64,000 nucleotides of DNA from Patulibacter americanus DSM 16676. Lineage in GTDB: Bacteria; Actinomycetota; Thermoleophilia; Solirubrobacterales; Solirubrobacteraceae. The notes under the pieces are model-generated. The model was not told where the DNA came from, did not search any database, and worked only from the letters and a program-made list of their open reading frames with translations. The stretch is from the NCBI RefSeq assembly GCF_000420025.1, contig NZ_ATUD01000002.1:1-64000 (forward strand), written 5' to 3'. The position numbers and the translations under genes are program-made. This document shows positions 8,147-17,433 of the stretch, piece after piece (position 1 is the first letter of the stretch; each line of letters starts with the position of its first letter).

Positions 8147-9532
8147 GTGCCTCCCGTCCGCTCCCGGACCCTGCGCCTGGTCCTGCTCGGCGCCCTCGTC
8201 GTCGTCCTCCTGGGTGCCGGCGTACTGCTCGGCCGCTCGACGGCCGTCTCGCCGCGCGAGGCCGCCACGCCGCCCGCCCCGACGGGCCCCGACCGCCGAG
8301 CGGAACGACCGCCGCTGCGGGAGCCGACCCTGGCGGTCGGCCTCGTCACCACGGACGCGGGCGCGCTCACGCCGCCCGGCCAGCCCGTCGCCGGCTTCTC
8401 CGCCGCGCAGGCGGTCACGGACGCCATCGCCCCGCGGTTCGTGCGGGTCGACGTGCGCTGGGACCTGCTGCAGCCGGACCAGGGCGCCCCGTTCGACGCG
8501 GCGCGCCCCGTCGGCGACGGCTGCGGCCGCGAGGGGGCGAAGCCGTGCTCCGGGACGGCGTCCCTGCTGCGGACCCTGCAGACCCTGAAGGCCGCGCAGG
8601 ACGCGCACCCCGGCCGCTACCGCCCGCTCATCACCTTCTGGGGCATGCCGGCGTGGGCGGGCGCGCCCGGCGAGGGCTGCCGCGCGGCCGAGGCTCGCGA
8701 GGGCGCCCGCCCCCTGGCCCCCGGTGCCGAGCCGGCCTACCGGGCCGCCGTCGCGGCGGTCTGGGGAGCCGTCCGCACCGCGGGCCTGCCGGGCGCGGAT
8801 TGGACGCCCTGGAACGAGCCGAACGCCCCTTACTTCCTCGACCCCCAGCGGGCGACCTGCGACGCGGACGCGAAGCCGGCGTCGCCCGCGCAGTTCGGCC
8901 GCCTCGCGGTCGCGATGGACGAGGAGCTCGACCGCCTGCGGGCGGCGGCCCCGGCCGACTCGCCCGCCCGGGAGGACCGCCTGGTCCTGGGCGAGCTGGC
9001 GGCGTGGGCCGCCCCCTCGGAGCGGGCCGTGCCTGCGGACGAGTTCCTGCGCGCGCTCCCCGACGACGTGCTGTGTCGCGCCGACGTGCTGTCCCTCCAC
9101 GGGTACCTCGAGGCGCGGCCTCGCAGCGGCCGCGGCGAGCCCGTCGCCGCCGGGCTACGCGAGTTCGACCGCCGACCGTGCCTCGACGGCCGCCCCGCGT
9201 GGATCACGGAGACCGCGGTCGGTGCACCCCGCGCGGGCGGCAAGCGCGACGAGCGCTCCTCGACCCTCCGCGCGGAGTGCCGGCTCATGAACCGCCAGCT
9301 CGACCGCTGGTACCACGACCCCCGGGTCACGGCCGCGTTCCAGTACGCGGTGCGCGAGGACCCGGCGTTCCCCACGGGGCTCACGAACGAGGCCGTCGAC
9401 CGCACGTACCCCGTGGCTGGCGTCTGGGCGGCCTGGGGCGGAGACCGCGAACCGGACGCCGCGCCGCCGGCCCCGCCCGCCGACTGCGCGGACGACGCCT
9501 CCGGGGCCGCGGACACCGCGCCCCCGGGCTGA
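8147..9532 (+). CDS. Secreted clan-A glycoside hydrolase-like protein
   Basis: A 461-residue protein with an N-terminal signal anchor (LRLVLLGALVVVLLGAGVLL) and a (beta/alpha)8 glycosidase pattern. FVRVDVRWDLLQP is an early beta strand; TPWNEPNAP carries the Asn-Glu acid/base motif of clan GH-A, and WITETAVG is a plausible nucleophile strand. This resembles GH39/GH5-type enzymes, but the exact family and substrate are not clear. It should act outside the membrane on a polysaccharide. TAGCGT at 8134-8139 lies 7 nt before the GTG start, so it is probably leaderless. Confidence 0.8.
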   Translation: MPPVRSRTLRLVLLGALVVVLLGAGVLLGRSTAVSPREAATPPAPTGPDRRAERPPLREPTLAVGLVTTDAGALTPPGQPVAGFSAAQAVTDAIAPRFVRVDVRWDLLQPDQGAPFDAARPVGDGCGREGAKPCSGTASLLRTLQTLKAAQDAHPGRYRPLITFWGMPAWAGAPGEGCRAAEAREGARPLAPGAEPAYRAAVAAVWGAVRTAGLPGADWTPWNEPNAPYFLDPQRATCDADAKPASPAQFGRLAVAMDEELDRLRAAAPADSPAREDRLVLGELAAWAAPSERAVPADEFLRALPDDVLCRADVLSLHGYLEARPRSGRGEPVAAGLREFDRRPCLDGRPAWITETAVGAPRAGGKRDERSSTLRAECRLMNRQLDRWYHDPRVTAAFQYAVREDPAFPTGLTNEAVDRTYPVAGVWAAWGGDREPDAAPPAPPADCADDASGAADTAPPG

Positions 9533-9652
9533 GCCCCGCCTGCGCGCTCACGGGCGAGCGCCCATCCTCCGGGGAGTGCGCACACCCGTCGCGGGATCGG
9601 TGTGCGGGACGGCGCTGTTCCCTTTTCCGGGTTCGCGTGTACTGTCCTTTCG

Positions 9653-12010
9653 ATGCGCGTTGCGCTGGTATCGCCGTACTCGTGGACGTATCCCGGAGGC
9701 GTCGCCCGGCACATCGAGTCGCTCGCGCGGGAACTGCAGGAGCAGGGGCACGACGCCCAGGTGCTCGCGCCGTTCGATCCGCCCGATCGCCTCGCTGCCC
9801 GGATGCACCGAGGTGCGCCACCCCAGGATCGGACTCCACCGGAGTGGCTCGTGCCGCTCGGTCGCACCGTGGGCATCCCCGCCAACGGTGGCGTCTCCAA
9901 CCTCGCGATCAGCCCCGGCGCGATCCGTCGGCTCCGCCAGGCCCTCGACACCGGCGGCTACGACGTCATCCACCTGCACGAGCCGCACGCGCCGCTGCTG
10001 GGCTGGGACACGCTGCTCTCCTGCGAGGCCGCGCCGCTCGTCGGCACGTTCCACTGCTACTCGGCCAACAACCTCACGAACGGCATCGGCGTCGCCGCCG
10101 GCGCCCGGCTGCGGCTGAACCGGCTCGTCGAGCGCATCGCCGTCTCCGACGCGGCGGCCTGGACCGGTCAGCGCTACTACGGCGGCCGCTACCGGGTGAT
10201 CCCCAACGGCGTCGACCTCGGCGACCCGGAGGCCGTCTCCCAGGCGCGCGAGGACCGTCCCGCCGGCACGATGCGGATCGGCTTCGTCGGCCAGGCCGTC
10301 GAGCGCAAGGGCCTGCCGATCCTGCTGCGGGCCTTCGACGCGCTGCGCGAGCAGCTGCCCGTCGAGCTCGTCGTGATCGGCCCGGAGGAGGAGGAGGTCC
10401 GGCGCGTGGCGCTCGACGACCGCCTCCGCGGCGTCCGCGTGCTCGGCCGTGTCGACGACGAGACGAAGCACCGCGAGCTCGCGGCCTGCGACGTCCTCTG
10501 CGCGCCCTCGCTCGGTGGCGAGAGCTTCGGCATGGTGCTGACGGAGGCGTTCGCCCAGGGCGTGCCGGTCGTCGCCTCCGACATCGTCGGCTACCGCGAC
10601 GTCGTCACGGCCGGCCGCGACGGCGTGCTCGTGCCGCCCGGCGACGCGCTCGCCCTGGCCCACGCCCTGCGCGACCTCGCGCTGCGGCCCGCCCGCCGGC
10701 GCACGATGAGCGAGGCCGCGGCCCGCTCCGCCCACAAGTACGCCTGGCCGCGCATCGCCCAGCGGGTCACCGCCGTCTACGAGGACGCCCTGACGGCGCC
10801 GGAGCCCGCGACCCGGATGGCGCGCTTCGCCGTCCGCCGCGGCCTGCTCCCCGCCGACGGCCGCCCGGCCGTCCCCGCCCGCCGGCTGCCGCGCCCCGAC
10901 GCGCCGACGGAGCCGCCGACCCGCGACGAGCGCTCACGCTCCCGCCGGCGGCTGGCCCGCCGCGGCCTCGTCGCGGCCGGCGCGGTCGCCACCGTCGGTG
11001 CCGGCGCGCTCGCCCTGCAGCGGATCGGCCTGGAGTCCATCGGCCGCAGCCTCGTCCAGTCCTCCCCCCTGTGGGTGCTGCTCGCGCTCGCGGTGATGAG
11101 CCTGTCCATGGCCTTCCGGGCGATCTCGTGGCACGCCATCCTGCGCGCCGCGATCCCCGAGGCGACGATGACGCGCCTCGACACCTTCCGCGCGACCGCC
11201 ATCGGCGTGATGATGTCCGCCACCCTGCCGGCCCGCCTCGGAGAGCCGTCGCGTGCGCTGATCATGGCCCGGCGGATCGGCCGGCCCCGCGAGCGGCTGC
11301 CCGTGGTGCTCGGCACCCTCGTCTCCCAGACGCTCATCAACGTGCTGGCGCTGATCATCCTCGGCACGGTGATGATCAGCTCGATCCGGCTCTTCCAGGG
11401 CCATGACGGCGCGCTCGTCACGCTCGCGATCGCCCCGGCGGCGCTCCTGCTCGTCCTGCTCTTCGGCCCCGTCCTGCTGCGCGTGCGGTGGGGCAAGGGC
11501 GAGCGCTCCGGCCGGCTGCACCGGTTCCAGGCCAAGCTGCGTGGCTGGGCGCACGCGCTGCGCCACGGCCTGCGCGTGTTCCGCAGCCCCCGCCTCGGCA
11601 GCGTCGCCGTCAGCTCCCAGCTGATGGCGTGGGCGCTGCAGTGGATCTCGTGCTTCCTGCTCCTGCGGGCCTTCGGCATCGACGAGGGGCTTGGCGCCGC
11701 CGCCGCCGTCCTCTTCGCCGTCAACGTCACCGCGGTCCTGCCCCTCACGCCGTCGAACCTCGGCGTCTTCCAGGCGGCGTGCGTCACGGTGCTCGGCGCC
11801 GGATACGGCGTCGGGTACGCCGACGCCCTGGGCTACGGCATCGTGCTCCAGGTCGTCGAGGTCGGCACGGCGCTGATCCTCGGCGTCCCGGCGATGCTCG
11901 GCGAGGGCGTGACGTGGCGCGACGTGAAGGCCCGCGCGCTGCACGCCACACCCGTCGAGCTGCCGCCGCTCCCGCGCGGCGCCGCGGTCGGCGTCGAAGC
12001 CGAGTCCTAG
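9653..12010 (+). CDS. Fusion of GT4 glycosyltransferase and flippase-like (LPG synthase TM) domain
   Basis: A 785-residue two-part protein. Residues 1-385 are a GT-B glycosyltransferase of family 4: SPYSWTYPGGVARHIESLA at the start, IHLHEPHAPLLG, IPNGVDL, and the sugar-nucleotide motif GGESFGMVLTEAF (about 286-298). This resembles PimA/PimB mannosyltransferases. After an Arg/Pro-rich linker, residues about 433-770 form a multipass region of the lysylphosphatidylglycerol-synthase TM/UPF0104 type, with RLGEPSRALIMARRIGRP and TPSNLGVFQA signatures. The natural reading is that a glycolipid is made on the inner leaflet and moved or retained by the same polypeptide. Leaderless: TACTGT (9640-9645) is 7 nt before the ATG. 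Confidence 0.9.
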   Translation: MRVALVSPYSWTYPGGVARHIESLARELQEQGHDAQVLAPFDPPDRLAARMHRGAPPQDRTPPEWLVPLGRTVGIPANGGVSNLAISPGAIRRLRQALDTGGYDVIHLHEPHAPLLGWDTLLSCEAAPLVGTFHCYSANNLTNGIGVAAGARLRLNRLVERIAVSDAAAWTGQRYYGGRYRVIPNGVDLGDPEAVSQAREDRPAGTMRIGFVGQAVERKGLPILLRAFDALREQLPVELVVIGPEEEEVRRVALDDRLRGVRVLGRVDDETKHRELAACDVLCAPSLGGESFGMVLTEAFAQGVPVVASDIVGYRDVVTAGRDGVLVPPGDALALAHALRDLALRPARRRTMSEAAARSAHKYAWPRIAQRVTAVYEDALTAPEPATRMARFAVRRGLLPADGRPAVPARRLPRPDAPTEPPTRDERSRSRRRLARRGLVAAGAVATVGAGALALQRIGLESIGRSLVQSSPLWVLLALAVMSLSMAFRAISWHAILRAAIPEATMTRLDTFRATAIGVMMSATLPARLGEPSRALIMARRIGRPRERLPVVLGTLVSQTLINVLALIILGTVMISSIRLFQGHDGALVTLAIAPAALLLVLLFGPVLLRVRWGKGERSGRLHRFQAKLRGWAHALRHGLRVFRSPRLGSVAVSSQLMAWALQWISCFLLLRAFGIDEGLGAAAAVLFAVNVTAVLPLTPSNLGVFQAACVTVLGAGYGVGYADALGYGIVLQVVEVGTALILGVPAMLGEGVTWRDVKARALHATPVELPPLPRGAAVGVEAES

Positions 12011-12135
12011 GGCGGGTCGACGCCGCACGTCGCAGCGCTCCCGACGGGGCGGCGCGTGCCGGGCTCGCCGGGGTACGTCGCCGCGCCGCCCGGACCACGC
12101 GCTGCGTGCCGCCGTACGCGGGACGCGGCGTCTGC

Positions 12136-12155
12136 GGTGCGTCCCAGGACGCACC
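12136..12155. other. Perfect hairpin between the GT4 fusion and the hydrolase gene
   Basis: Arms GGTGCGTCC and GGACGCACC with a 2-nt loop. It could be a weak terminator of the GT4 fusion gene, although no T tract follows, or part of the regulatory region of the next gene. Confidence 0.4.
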
Positions 12156-12190
12156 CCCTGACCGGGCGGAACCGCCCCCCTGACCGGGCG
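12154..12190 (+). promoter_or_regulatory. 15-nt direct repeats, 22-nt period, upstream of hydrolase promoter
   Basis: CCCCCTGACCGGGCG occurs at 12154-12168 and again, identical, at 12176-12190. The period equals two helical turns, so a dimeric or tandem regulator would contact one DNA face. The repeats end 41 nt before the -10 box TACTCT (12232-12237), a position suited to an activator. Confidence 0.45.
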
Positions 12191-12245
12191 AGAGACTGCG
12201 CGCACACGGCGTTCAGGCGCGGTGGCCGGGCTACTCTGGGATTGG

Positions 12246-13103
12246 ATGAACGACGGTGCACCGGTGACCGAGACCCCCTACGAGGCCCGGCCGCTCGAGC
12301 TGGCCGACGGCACGGTCCGCACGGTCATGGAACGCGGCGACGGCCGCCCGCTGCTGCTCGTGCAGGGCATGAGCGGCACCCACCTGCACTGGGGTCGCGC
12401 CCTGATCGACGGCCTCGTCGAGGCGGGTCGGCACGTCATCTCGATCAACCACGTCGGGGTCGCCGGCTCCACCCGCTCCGGCGGTCGCGAGTACACCATC
12501 TGCGACCTTGCCAAGGCACAGGAGCTCGCCCTGGACGCCCTCGGCGTGGACGAGCCCATCGACGTCTTCGGCATCTCCATGGGCGGCATGACCGCGCAGG
12601 AGCTCGCGCTGCAGCACCCCGAGCGGATCCGCAGCCTCGTCCTCGGCTGCACCACCCCGGGCGGCCCCGGCGCCCATTGGACGGACCCGCAGGACATGGA
12701 GGGCCTCGTCCGCGCGCTGCAGAGCCGCGACGCCGAGCGCGCCCTCCGCGCGGCGTGGGAGATCAACGTCTCGCCGGCGTTCGCGGCGCAGGACTCGCAC
12801 GCCTACGCCGAGTTCGGCGAGGTCTCGGCCCAGAGCCGCGTCTCGCTCCGCGTGCTCTCGGAGCAGATGCACGCCCTCGCCCGCCACGACGCCCGCGACC
12901 GCCTCGGCGAGATCCGGGTGCCGACCACCGTCGCCCACGGCACGCTGGACCGCATGCTGCCCTACCCCAACGGCCTCGTCCTGGCCGAGCGGATCCCCGG
13001 CGCGGTTCTCGAGACGTTCGAGGGCGCCGGACACCTGTTCTTCTGGGAGGACCCGGAGCGGGCCGTTCGGATCGCGCTCGAGGCGGCGGCGCGGGCGGAC
13101 TGA
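12246..13103 (+). CDS. Alpha/beta hydrolase
   Basis: A 285-residue cytosolic alpha/beta hydrolase. The nucleophile elbow GISMGG (Ser near residue 110), acid region AHGTLDRMLPYPNG and the final His in GAGHLFFWEDPE form a complete triad; LLLVQGMSGTHLHWG supplies the oxyanion loop. The family includes esterases, haloperoxidase-like enzymes and lactonases, so the substrate cannot be named. TACTCT ends 8 nt before the ATG, so a leaderless start is likely. Two 15-nt direct repeats upstream may control it. Confidence 0.88.
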   Translation: MNDGAPVTETPYEARPLELADGTVRTVMERGDGRPLLLVQGMSGTHLHWGRALIDGLVEAGRHVISINHVGVAGSTRSGGREYTICDLAKAQELALDALGVDEPIDVFGISMGGMTAQELALQHPERIRSLVLGCTTPGGPGAHWTDPQDMEGLVRALQSRDAERALRAAWEINVSPAFAAQDSHAYAEFGEVSAQSRVSLRVLSEQMHALARHDARDRLGEIRVPTTVAHGTLDRMLPYPNGLVLAERIPGAVLETFEGAGHLFFWEDPERAVRIALEAAARAD

Positions 13104-13200
13104 CCGTCTACGACCTGCGCGCGCACCTGCGCCTCCGGCGTGCCGTCGCCTCGTCCTGATCCACGCTACCGGCCGCCCCGCCCGGCGCCAGAGCGCTCCG

Positions 13201-13482
13201 TCAGCGCGCGATGAGCTGGACGGCCTCGCCGTCCTTGCTCACGATGGCTTCGTAGATGGAGCCCTCCGAGCCGTCTGCGCCCTCGGTGACCTCGCAGCGG
13301 TAGTGGCGCTCAGCCGGCAGCTCCACGCAGCTCACGGACTTGACCGGCTGCTCCGGGCTCTTGGCCGCCACGAGCTGCTCGACGTTGCGGCGGGCATCCC
13401 TGTCGCGGCTCTCTTCCGATTCCGAGCAGCCCGTGCTCATCAGCACGGTGCTGCACAGGGCGGCTGTCCACACGAAACGCAT
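13201..13482 (-). CDS. Small lipoprotein of unknown function
   Basis: A 93-residue protein with a lipoprotein signal (MRFVWTAALCSTVLMSTGC) whose lipobox is MSTGC, followed by a charged Ser/Glu/Asp linker and a compact domain with two cysteines (VSCVEL and YRCEV). The pattern resembles the DUF4333-type secreted domain. TACGCT at 13492-13497 (minus strand) lies 9 nt before the ATG. A longer frame upstream exists but lacks a lipoprotein signal at its start. Confidence 0.75.
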   Translation of the reverse strand: MRFVWTAALCSTVLMSTGCSESEESRDRDARRNVEQLVAAKSPEQPVKSVSCVELPAERHYRCEVTEGADGSEGSIYEAIVSKDGEAVQLIAR

Positions 13483-13797
13483 CTGCACGCGAGCGTACCC
13501 GGCGAGGACATCATCGACGAGTTCTTCGCGGCGATCCGAGAGGCGCACGCGGCCAACCCGTCGATGCGGCGCAGGATCCATACGGCACTGTCGGCCGCGT
13601 TCACCGGTGCGGTGAAGCGGCGGAGGATGGAAGTCAGCCCGTGCCGTGACGCGCAGCTCCTGCGTCCCCCAGGGAACGTCCGACCGGCCGTTCGGGCGAG
13701 GGCGCGGACGGCCGACGTCCGCGCGTGAACCCCTGTACGCGGTGCGGTACGCGGTGCGGCCCCGCAAGCCGCCGCCGCCGTCGCCGGCACGTGGGGC
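13483..13797 (+). other. Gap with a coding-like fragment lacking a start
   Basis: No convincing complete gene. On the plus strand, 13498-13728 reads as a protein-like stretch (EDIIDEFFAAIREAHAANP, MRRRIHTALSAAFTGAVKRR) with high G/C at third positions. It has no ATG or GTG before the conserved-looking part and overlaps the promoter of the leftward lipoprotein. It could be a decayed gene, a gene with an unusual start, or chance. Confidence 0.3.
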
Positions 13798-14616
13798 TCA
13801 GCCGTTCGCGTGCTCCGCGGCCGCGGCGACCTGCTCGTCCGTCGGCCGCTGCCCGGTGTAGAGCACGAACTGCTCCACGGCCTGCAGCGCTACCACCTCT
13901 GCGCCCGTGATGACGTGGATTCCTCGCTCGCGGGCACGGCGGATCATCGGCGTCTCGGGCGGGAGGGCGACGACGTCGAAGACGTAGGACGCGGCGTCGA
14001 CCGTCTCGGCGGCGAAGGGCAGGTCGTCGGCCTCGGGGCCGCCGGCCATGCCGACGGGCGTGGCGTTGATCAGGACGTCGGCCCGGGCGTCGCCCAGGTC
14101 GGCGGCCCAGGCGAAGCCCGCGCCGTCGGCCAGCGCGCGGCCCGTCTCCTCGTTGCGGGCCACGACGGTGCCGGAGCGGTATCCGCCCTCGCGCAGCGCG
14201 AACGCCACGGCCTTGGCCATCCCGCCGCTGCCGCGGAGCGCGACGGTGGCGCCCGTGGGCACCTCGTGCTGCTCGAGCAGCTTCGCCACGGCGATGAAGT
14301 CCGTGTTGTAGGCCGAGAGCCGGCCGTCGTCGTTGACGATCGTGTTGACCGACTCGATCACCGCGGCGGACGGGTCCATCTCGTCCATCATCGGGATCAC
14401 GTCCTCCTTGAACGGCATGGAGACCGCGCAGCCGCGGATCCCCAGCGCGCGCACGCCGCCGATGGCGGCCTGCAGGTCGGTCGTGGTGAAGGCCTTGTAG
14501 AGGTAGTCCAGCCCGAGCGCGTCGTACAGGTGGTTGTGGAAGCGGGTCCCGAAGTTGCCGGGTCGCCCCGACAGCGACATGCAGAGCTGGGTGTCCTTGG
14601 AGATCGGCGGGCGCAC
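13798..14616 (-). CDS. Shikimate dehydrogenase-like protein (SdhL type)
   Basis: A 272-residue NAD(P)-dependent oxidoreductase. The N-terminal SKDTQLCMSLSGRPGNFGTR, YKAFTTTDL, GIRGCAVSMPFKE and ESVNTIVNDDGRLSAYNTD and the nucleotide motif ALRGSGGMAKA match the SdhL branch typified by Haemophilus influenzae HI0607. That branch is related to AroE but has low shikimate activity and an uncertain natural substrate. The start is a GTG at 14614-14616. No other aromatic-pathway gene is adjacent, so this is probably not the housekeeping AroE. Confidence 0.85.
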   Translation of the reverse strand: MRPPISKDTQLCMSLSGRPGNFGTRFHNHLYDALGLDYLYKAFTTTDLQAAIGGVRALGIRGCAVSMPFKEDVIPMMDEMDPSAAVIESVNTIVNDDGRLSAYNTDFIAVAKLLEQHEVPTGATVALRGSGGMAKAVAFALREGGYRSGTVVARNEETGRALADGAGFAWAADLGDARADVLINATPVGMAGGPEADDLPFAAETVDAASYVFDVVALPPETPMIRRARERGIHVITGAEVVALQAVEQFVLYTGQRPTDEQVAAAAEHANG

Positions 14617-14735
14617 GCCGCGAAGCCTCGCACGGCGGGACCTCCGAAGGCCCTCCGACGCGGGCTTCTCCGCCGTATTCCGTACGGTCGGGGGACCGGA
14701 AGCGACGGCGCCCGCGGGCGCCACCCAGGAGCCCC

Positions 14736-15527
<792 letters not shown>

Positions 15528-15602
15528 GGGGCGCGAGCGCCGGGGGACCAGGCCGGGTCCCGGGAGGGCCGGGGCGGCCGACCGCCGTGGCATGCTCAGA
15601 GC

Positions 15603-16166
15603 ATGGTGCCGGAGGATCCGCCCGCGCCGGCCGCTCGCGTGGAGGCCGTTGCCCGCAAGGCCGAGCACGGCCCCGACAAGCCGCTGGTCGAGGTCATCGA
15701 GCTGGTGGAGGAGCGGGGCGTGGTCGGCGACGCCCACTTCGGGGCGACGGTCCAGCATCGTTCCCGGGCGCGGACGCACCCGACGATCCGCAACCTCCGC
15801 CAGGTCCACCTGCTGCAGGGCGAGCTGTTGGACGAGCTGACCGCGCGGGGGTTCGACGTGGCGCCGGGGACGCTCGGCGAGAACGTCACCACGCGGGGCG
15901 TGGACCTGCTGGCGCTGCCGCGCGGGACCGTCCTCAGGCTCGGCGGGGCCGTCCTCGAGGTCACGGGCCTGCGCAATCCGTGCCGGCAGCTGAACGCCCT
16001 GCGGTCGGGGCTCATGCAGGCGGTCCTGGACCGCGATGTCGACGGCGGCCTGGTGCGCCGCTCCGGCGTCATGGCCGTCGTGCTGGGCGGTGGGACGGTG
16101 CGCCCCGGCGACGCCATCGCGGTCGAGCGGCCGTCTGGCCCGTTCGAGGCGCTCGAGCCGGTCTGA
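15603..16166 (+). CDS. MOSC domain protein
   Basis: A 187-residue protein consisting mainly of a MOSC domain: GVVGDAHFG, GTLGENVTTRG and the conserved cysteine in LRNPCRQLN, which in this family holds sulfur or the molybdenum cofactor. The closest relatives are stand-alone YiiM/YuaD-like proteins that reduce N-hydroxylated compounds or bind cofactor sulfur. CATGCT (15591-15596) sits 6 nt before the ATG, so it is probably leaderless. Confidence 0.88.
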   Translation: MVPEDPPAPAARVEAVARKAEHGPDKPLVEVIELVEERGVVGDAHFGATVQHRSRARTHPTIRNLRQVHLLQGELLDELTARGFDVAPGTLGENVTTRGVDLLALPRGTVLRLGGAVLEVTGLRNPCRQLNALRSGLMQAVLDRDVDGGLVRRSGVMAVVLGGGTVRPGDAIAVERPSGPFEALEPV

Positions 16167-16269
16167 CGGCCGCCCCGTCCGGGGACGGCCCCGCGGCACG
16201 ACCGGCCCCTGTCAGGAGATCGGGAGCCACCCTTGAGGGCCGCTTGAGCACGCGTCCGTAACGTCCGTC

Positions 16270-16372
16270 CGGTCGAAGGGGAGTACCCCTCGGCGGGCGC
16301 CGTCAATACGGGGATCCCCCGGTGCCCGCACCCCCGGTGAGCCCGGGGGCGGGGAGACCTTCGCGAGCCGTA
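16270..16372 (+). ncRNA. yybP-ykoY (manganese) riboswitch upstream of terC
   Basis: The leader contains the two conserved blocks of this class: GAAGGGGAGTACCCC near the 5' side and GGGGAGACCTTCGCG near the 3' side, with CGTCAATACGG and GC-rich helices between them. Manganese binding in this class commonly turns on TerC/Alx-type exporters, and a terC gene follows directly, which supports the call. A possible -10 is TAACGT (16259-16264). Confidence 0.8.
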
Positions 16373-16394
16373 TCCACGACCCGCGAAAGGCCCC

Positions 16395-17354
16395 ATGCTC
16401 GTCCTCTCCTCCGTCCTCGGCGGTGCCGGCCCCTGGCTGGCGCTCATCGGCGCGCTCGCCGTCCTCCTCGTGATCGACTTGGCCCTCGTGCGCGGCCGGG
16501 GCGGCGAGATGGGCGTCCGCACCGCCGCGATCGCCAGCGCCGCCTGGGTCGGGGTCGCGCTCGCCTTCTTCGGCGTCCTGCTCCTGACGAGCGGCGGCGA
16601 GCAGGCCAACGCGTTCCTCGCCGGCTATCTCGTCGAGAAGTCGCTGTCGCTCGACAACGTCTTCGTGTTCCTGCTCGTCTTCTCGGCGTTCGCGCTGCCC
16701 GTGGCCGAGCGCCACCGGCTGCTCACCTACGGCGTGGTGCTGGCGCTCGTCCTGCGCGGCATCTTCATCGTCGCCGGCGCCGCGCTGCTGGACACCTTCG
16801 GCTGGGTGAGCTTCGTCTTCGCCGCGTTCTTGATCTGGACGGGCTGGCGCATGTTCCGCCACCGCGACGACCACGAGGGCGAGCAGCGGATGGTCGACGG
16901 CCTGCGCGCCCGCCTGCCGCTGAGCGAGAAGCCCGCAGGGCGCAAGCTCGTCGTCCGCGAGGACGGCCGGCGGCTCCTGACGACCGCCGGCGCCGCCCTC
17001 GTCGCCATCGCGCTGGTCGACATCGTCTTCGCCGTCGACTCCGTGCCCGCCATCCTGGCCATCACGGACGACACGTTCATCGTCTTCGCCGCCAACGCGT
17101 TCGCGTTGCTCGGCCTGCGCCCGCTGTTCTTCCTCGTCGCCGACCTCGTCGAGCGCCTGCGCTACCTCAAGACGGCCCTGGCGGCGCTGTTGATCTTCAT
17201 CGGCCTGAAGATGTTCGCCGGCGAGCTGTTCGGCAAGATCGGGCCGGAGTACAGCCTGCCCGCCATCGCGCTCATCCTCGGCGCGGGCGTCGTGGCCTCG
17301 CTGGTCGCCGACCGCCGTGACCGGCGCCGCGGGGTGGCCCCCGACGCCGTCTGA
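16395..17354 (+). CDS. TerC family membrane protein (probable Mn2+ exporter)
   Basis: A 319-residue protein with about nine membrane helices. The TerC signatures EKSLSLDNVFVF and VDIVFAVDSVPAI carry the paired acidic residues that define the family, and FAANAFALLGLRPLFF is also typical. Members such as Alx export manganese or supply it to secreted enzymes. The yybP-ykoY riboswitch just upstream makes manganese the likely signal and substrate. A terminator lies 14 nt past the stop. Confidence 0.92.
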   Translation: MLVLSSVLGGAGPWLALIGALAVLLVIDLALVRGRGGEMGVRTAAIASAAWVGVALAFFGVLLLTSGGEQANAFLAGYLVEKSLSLDNVFVFLLVFSAFALPVAERHRLLTYGVVLALVLRGIFIVAGAALLDTFGWVSFVFAAFLIWTGWRMFRHRDDHEGEQRMVDGLRARLPLSEKPAGRKLVVREDGRRLLTTAGAALVAIALVDIVFAVDSVPAILAITDDTFIVFAANAFALLGLRPLFFLVADLVERLRYLKTALAALLIFIGLKMFAGELFGKIGPEYSLPAIALILGAGVVASLVADRRDRRRGVAPDAV

Positions 17355-17367
17355 CCCCGGAGAACGA

Positions 17368-17397
17368 CCGAGGCCGGCGCTCGCGCGCCGGCCTCGG
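17368..17397. terminator. Bidirectional terminator between terC and metH
   Basis: Arms CCGAGGCCGGCGC and GCGCCGGCCTCGG (13 bp) with a short loop between two converging genes. No long T tract, as is usual at this G+C content. Confidence 0.75.
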
Positions 17398-17433
17398 GTC
17401 CTGCGGGGGTGCCCCGGGCGGGGGCGCCGCGGC

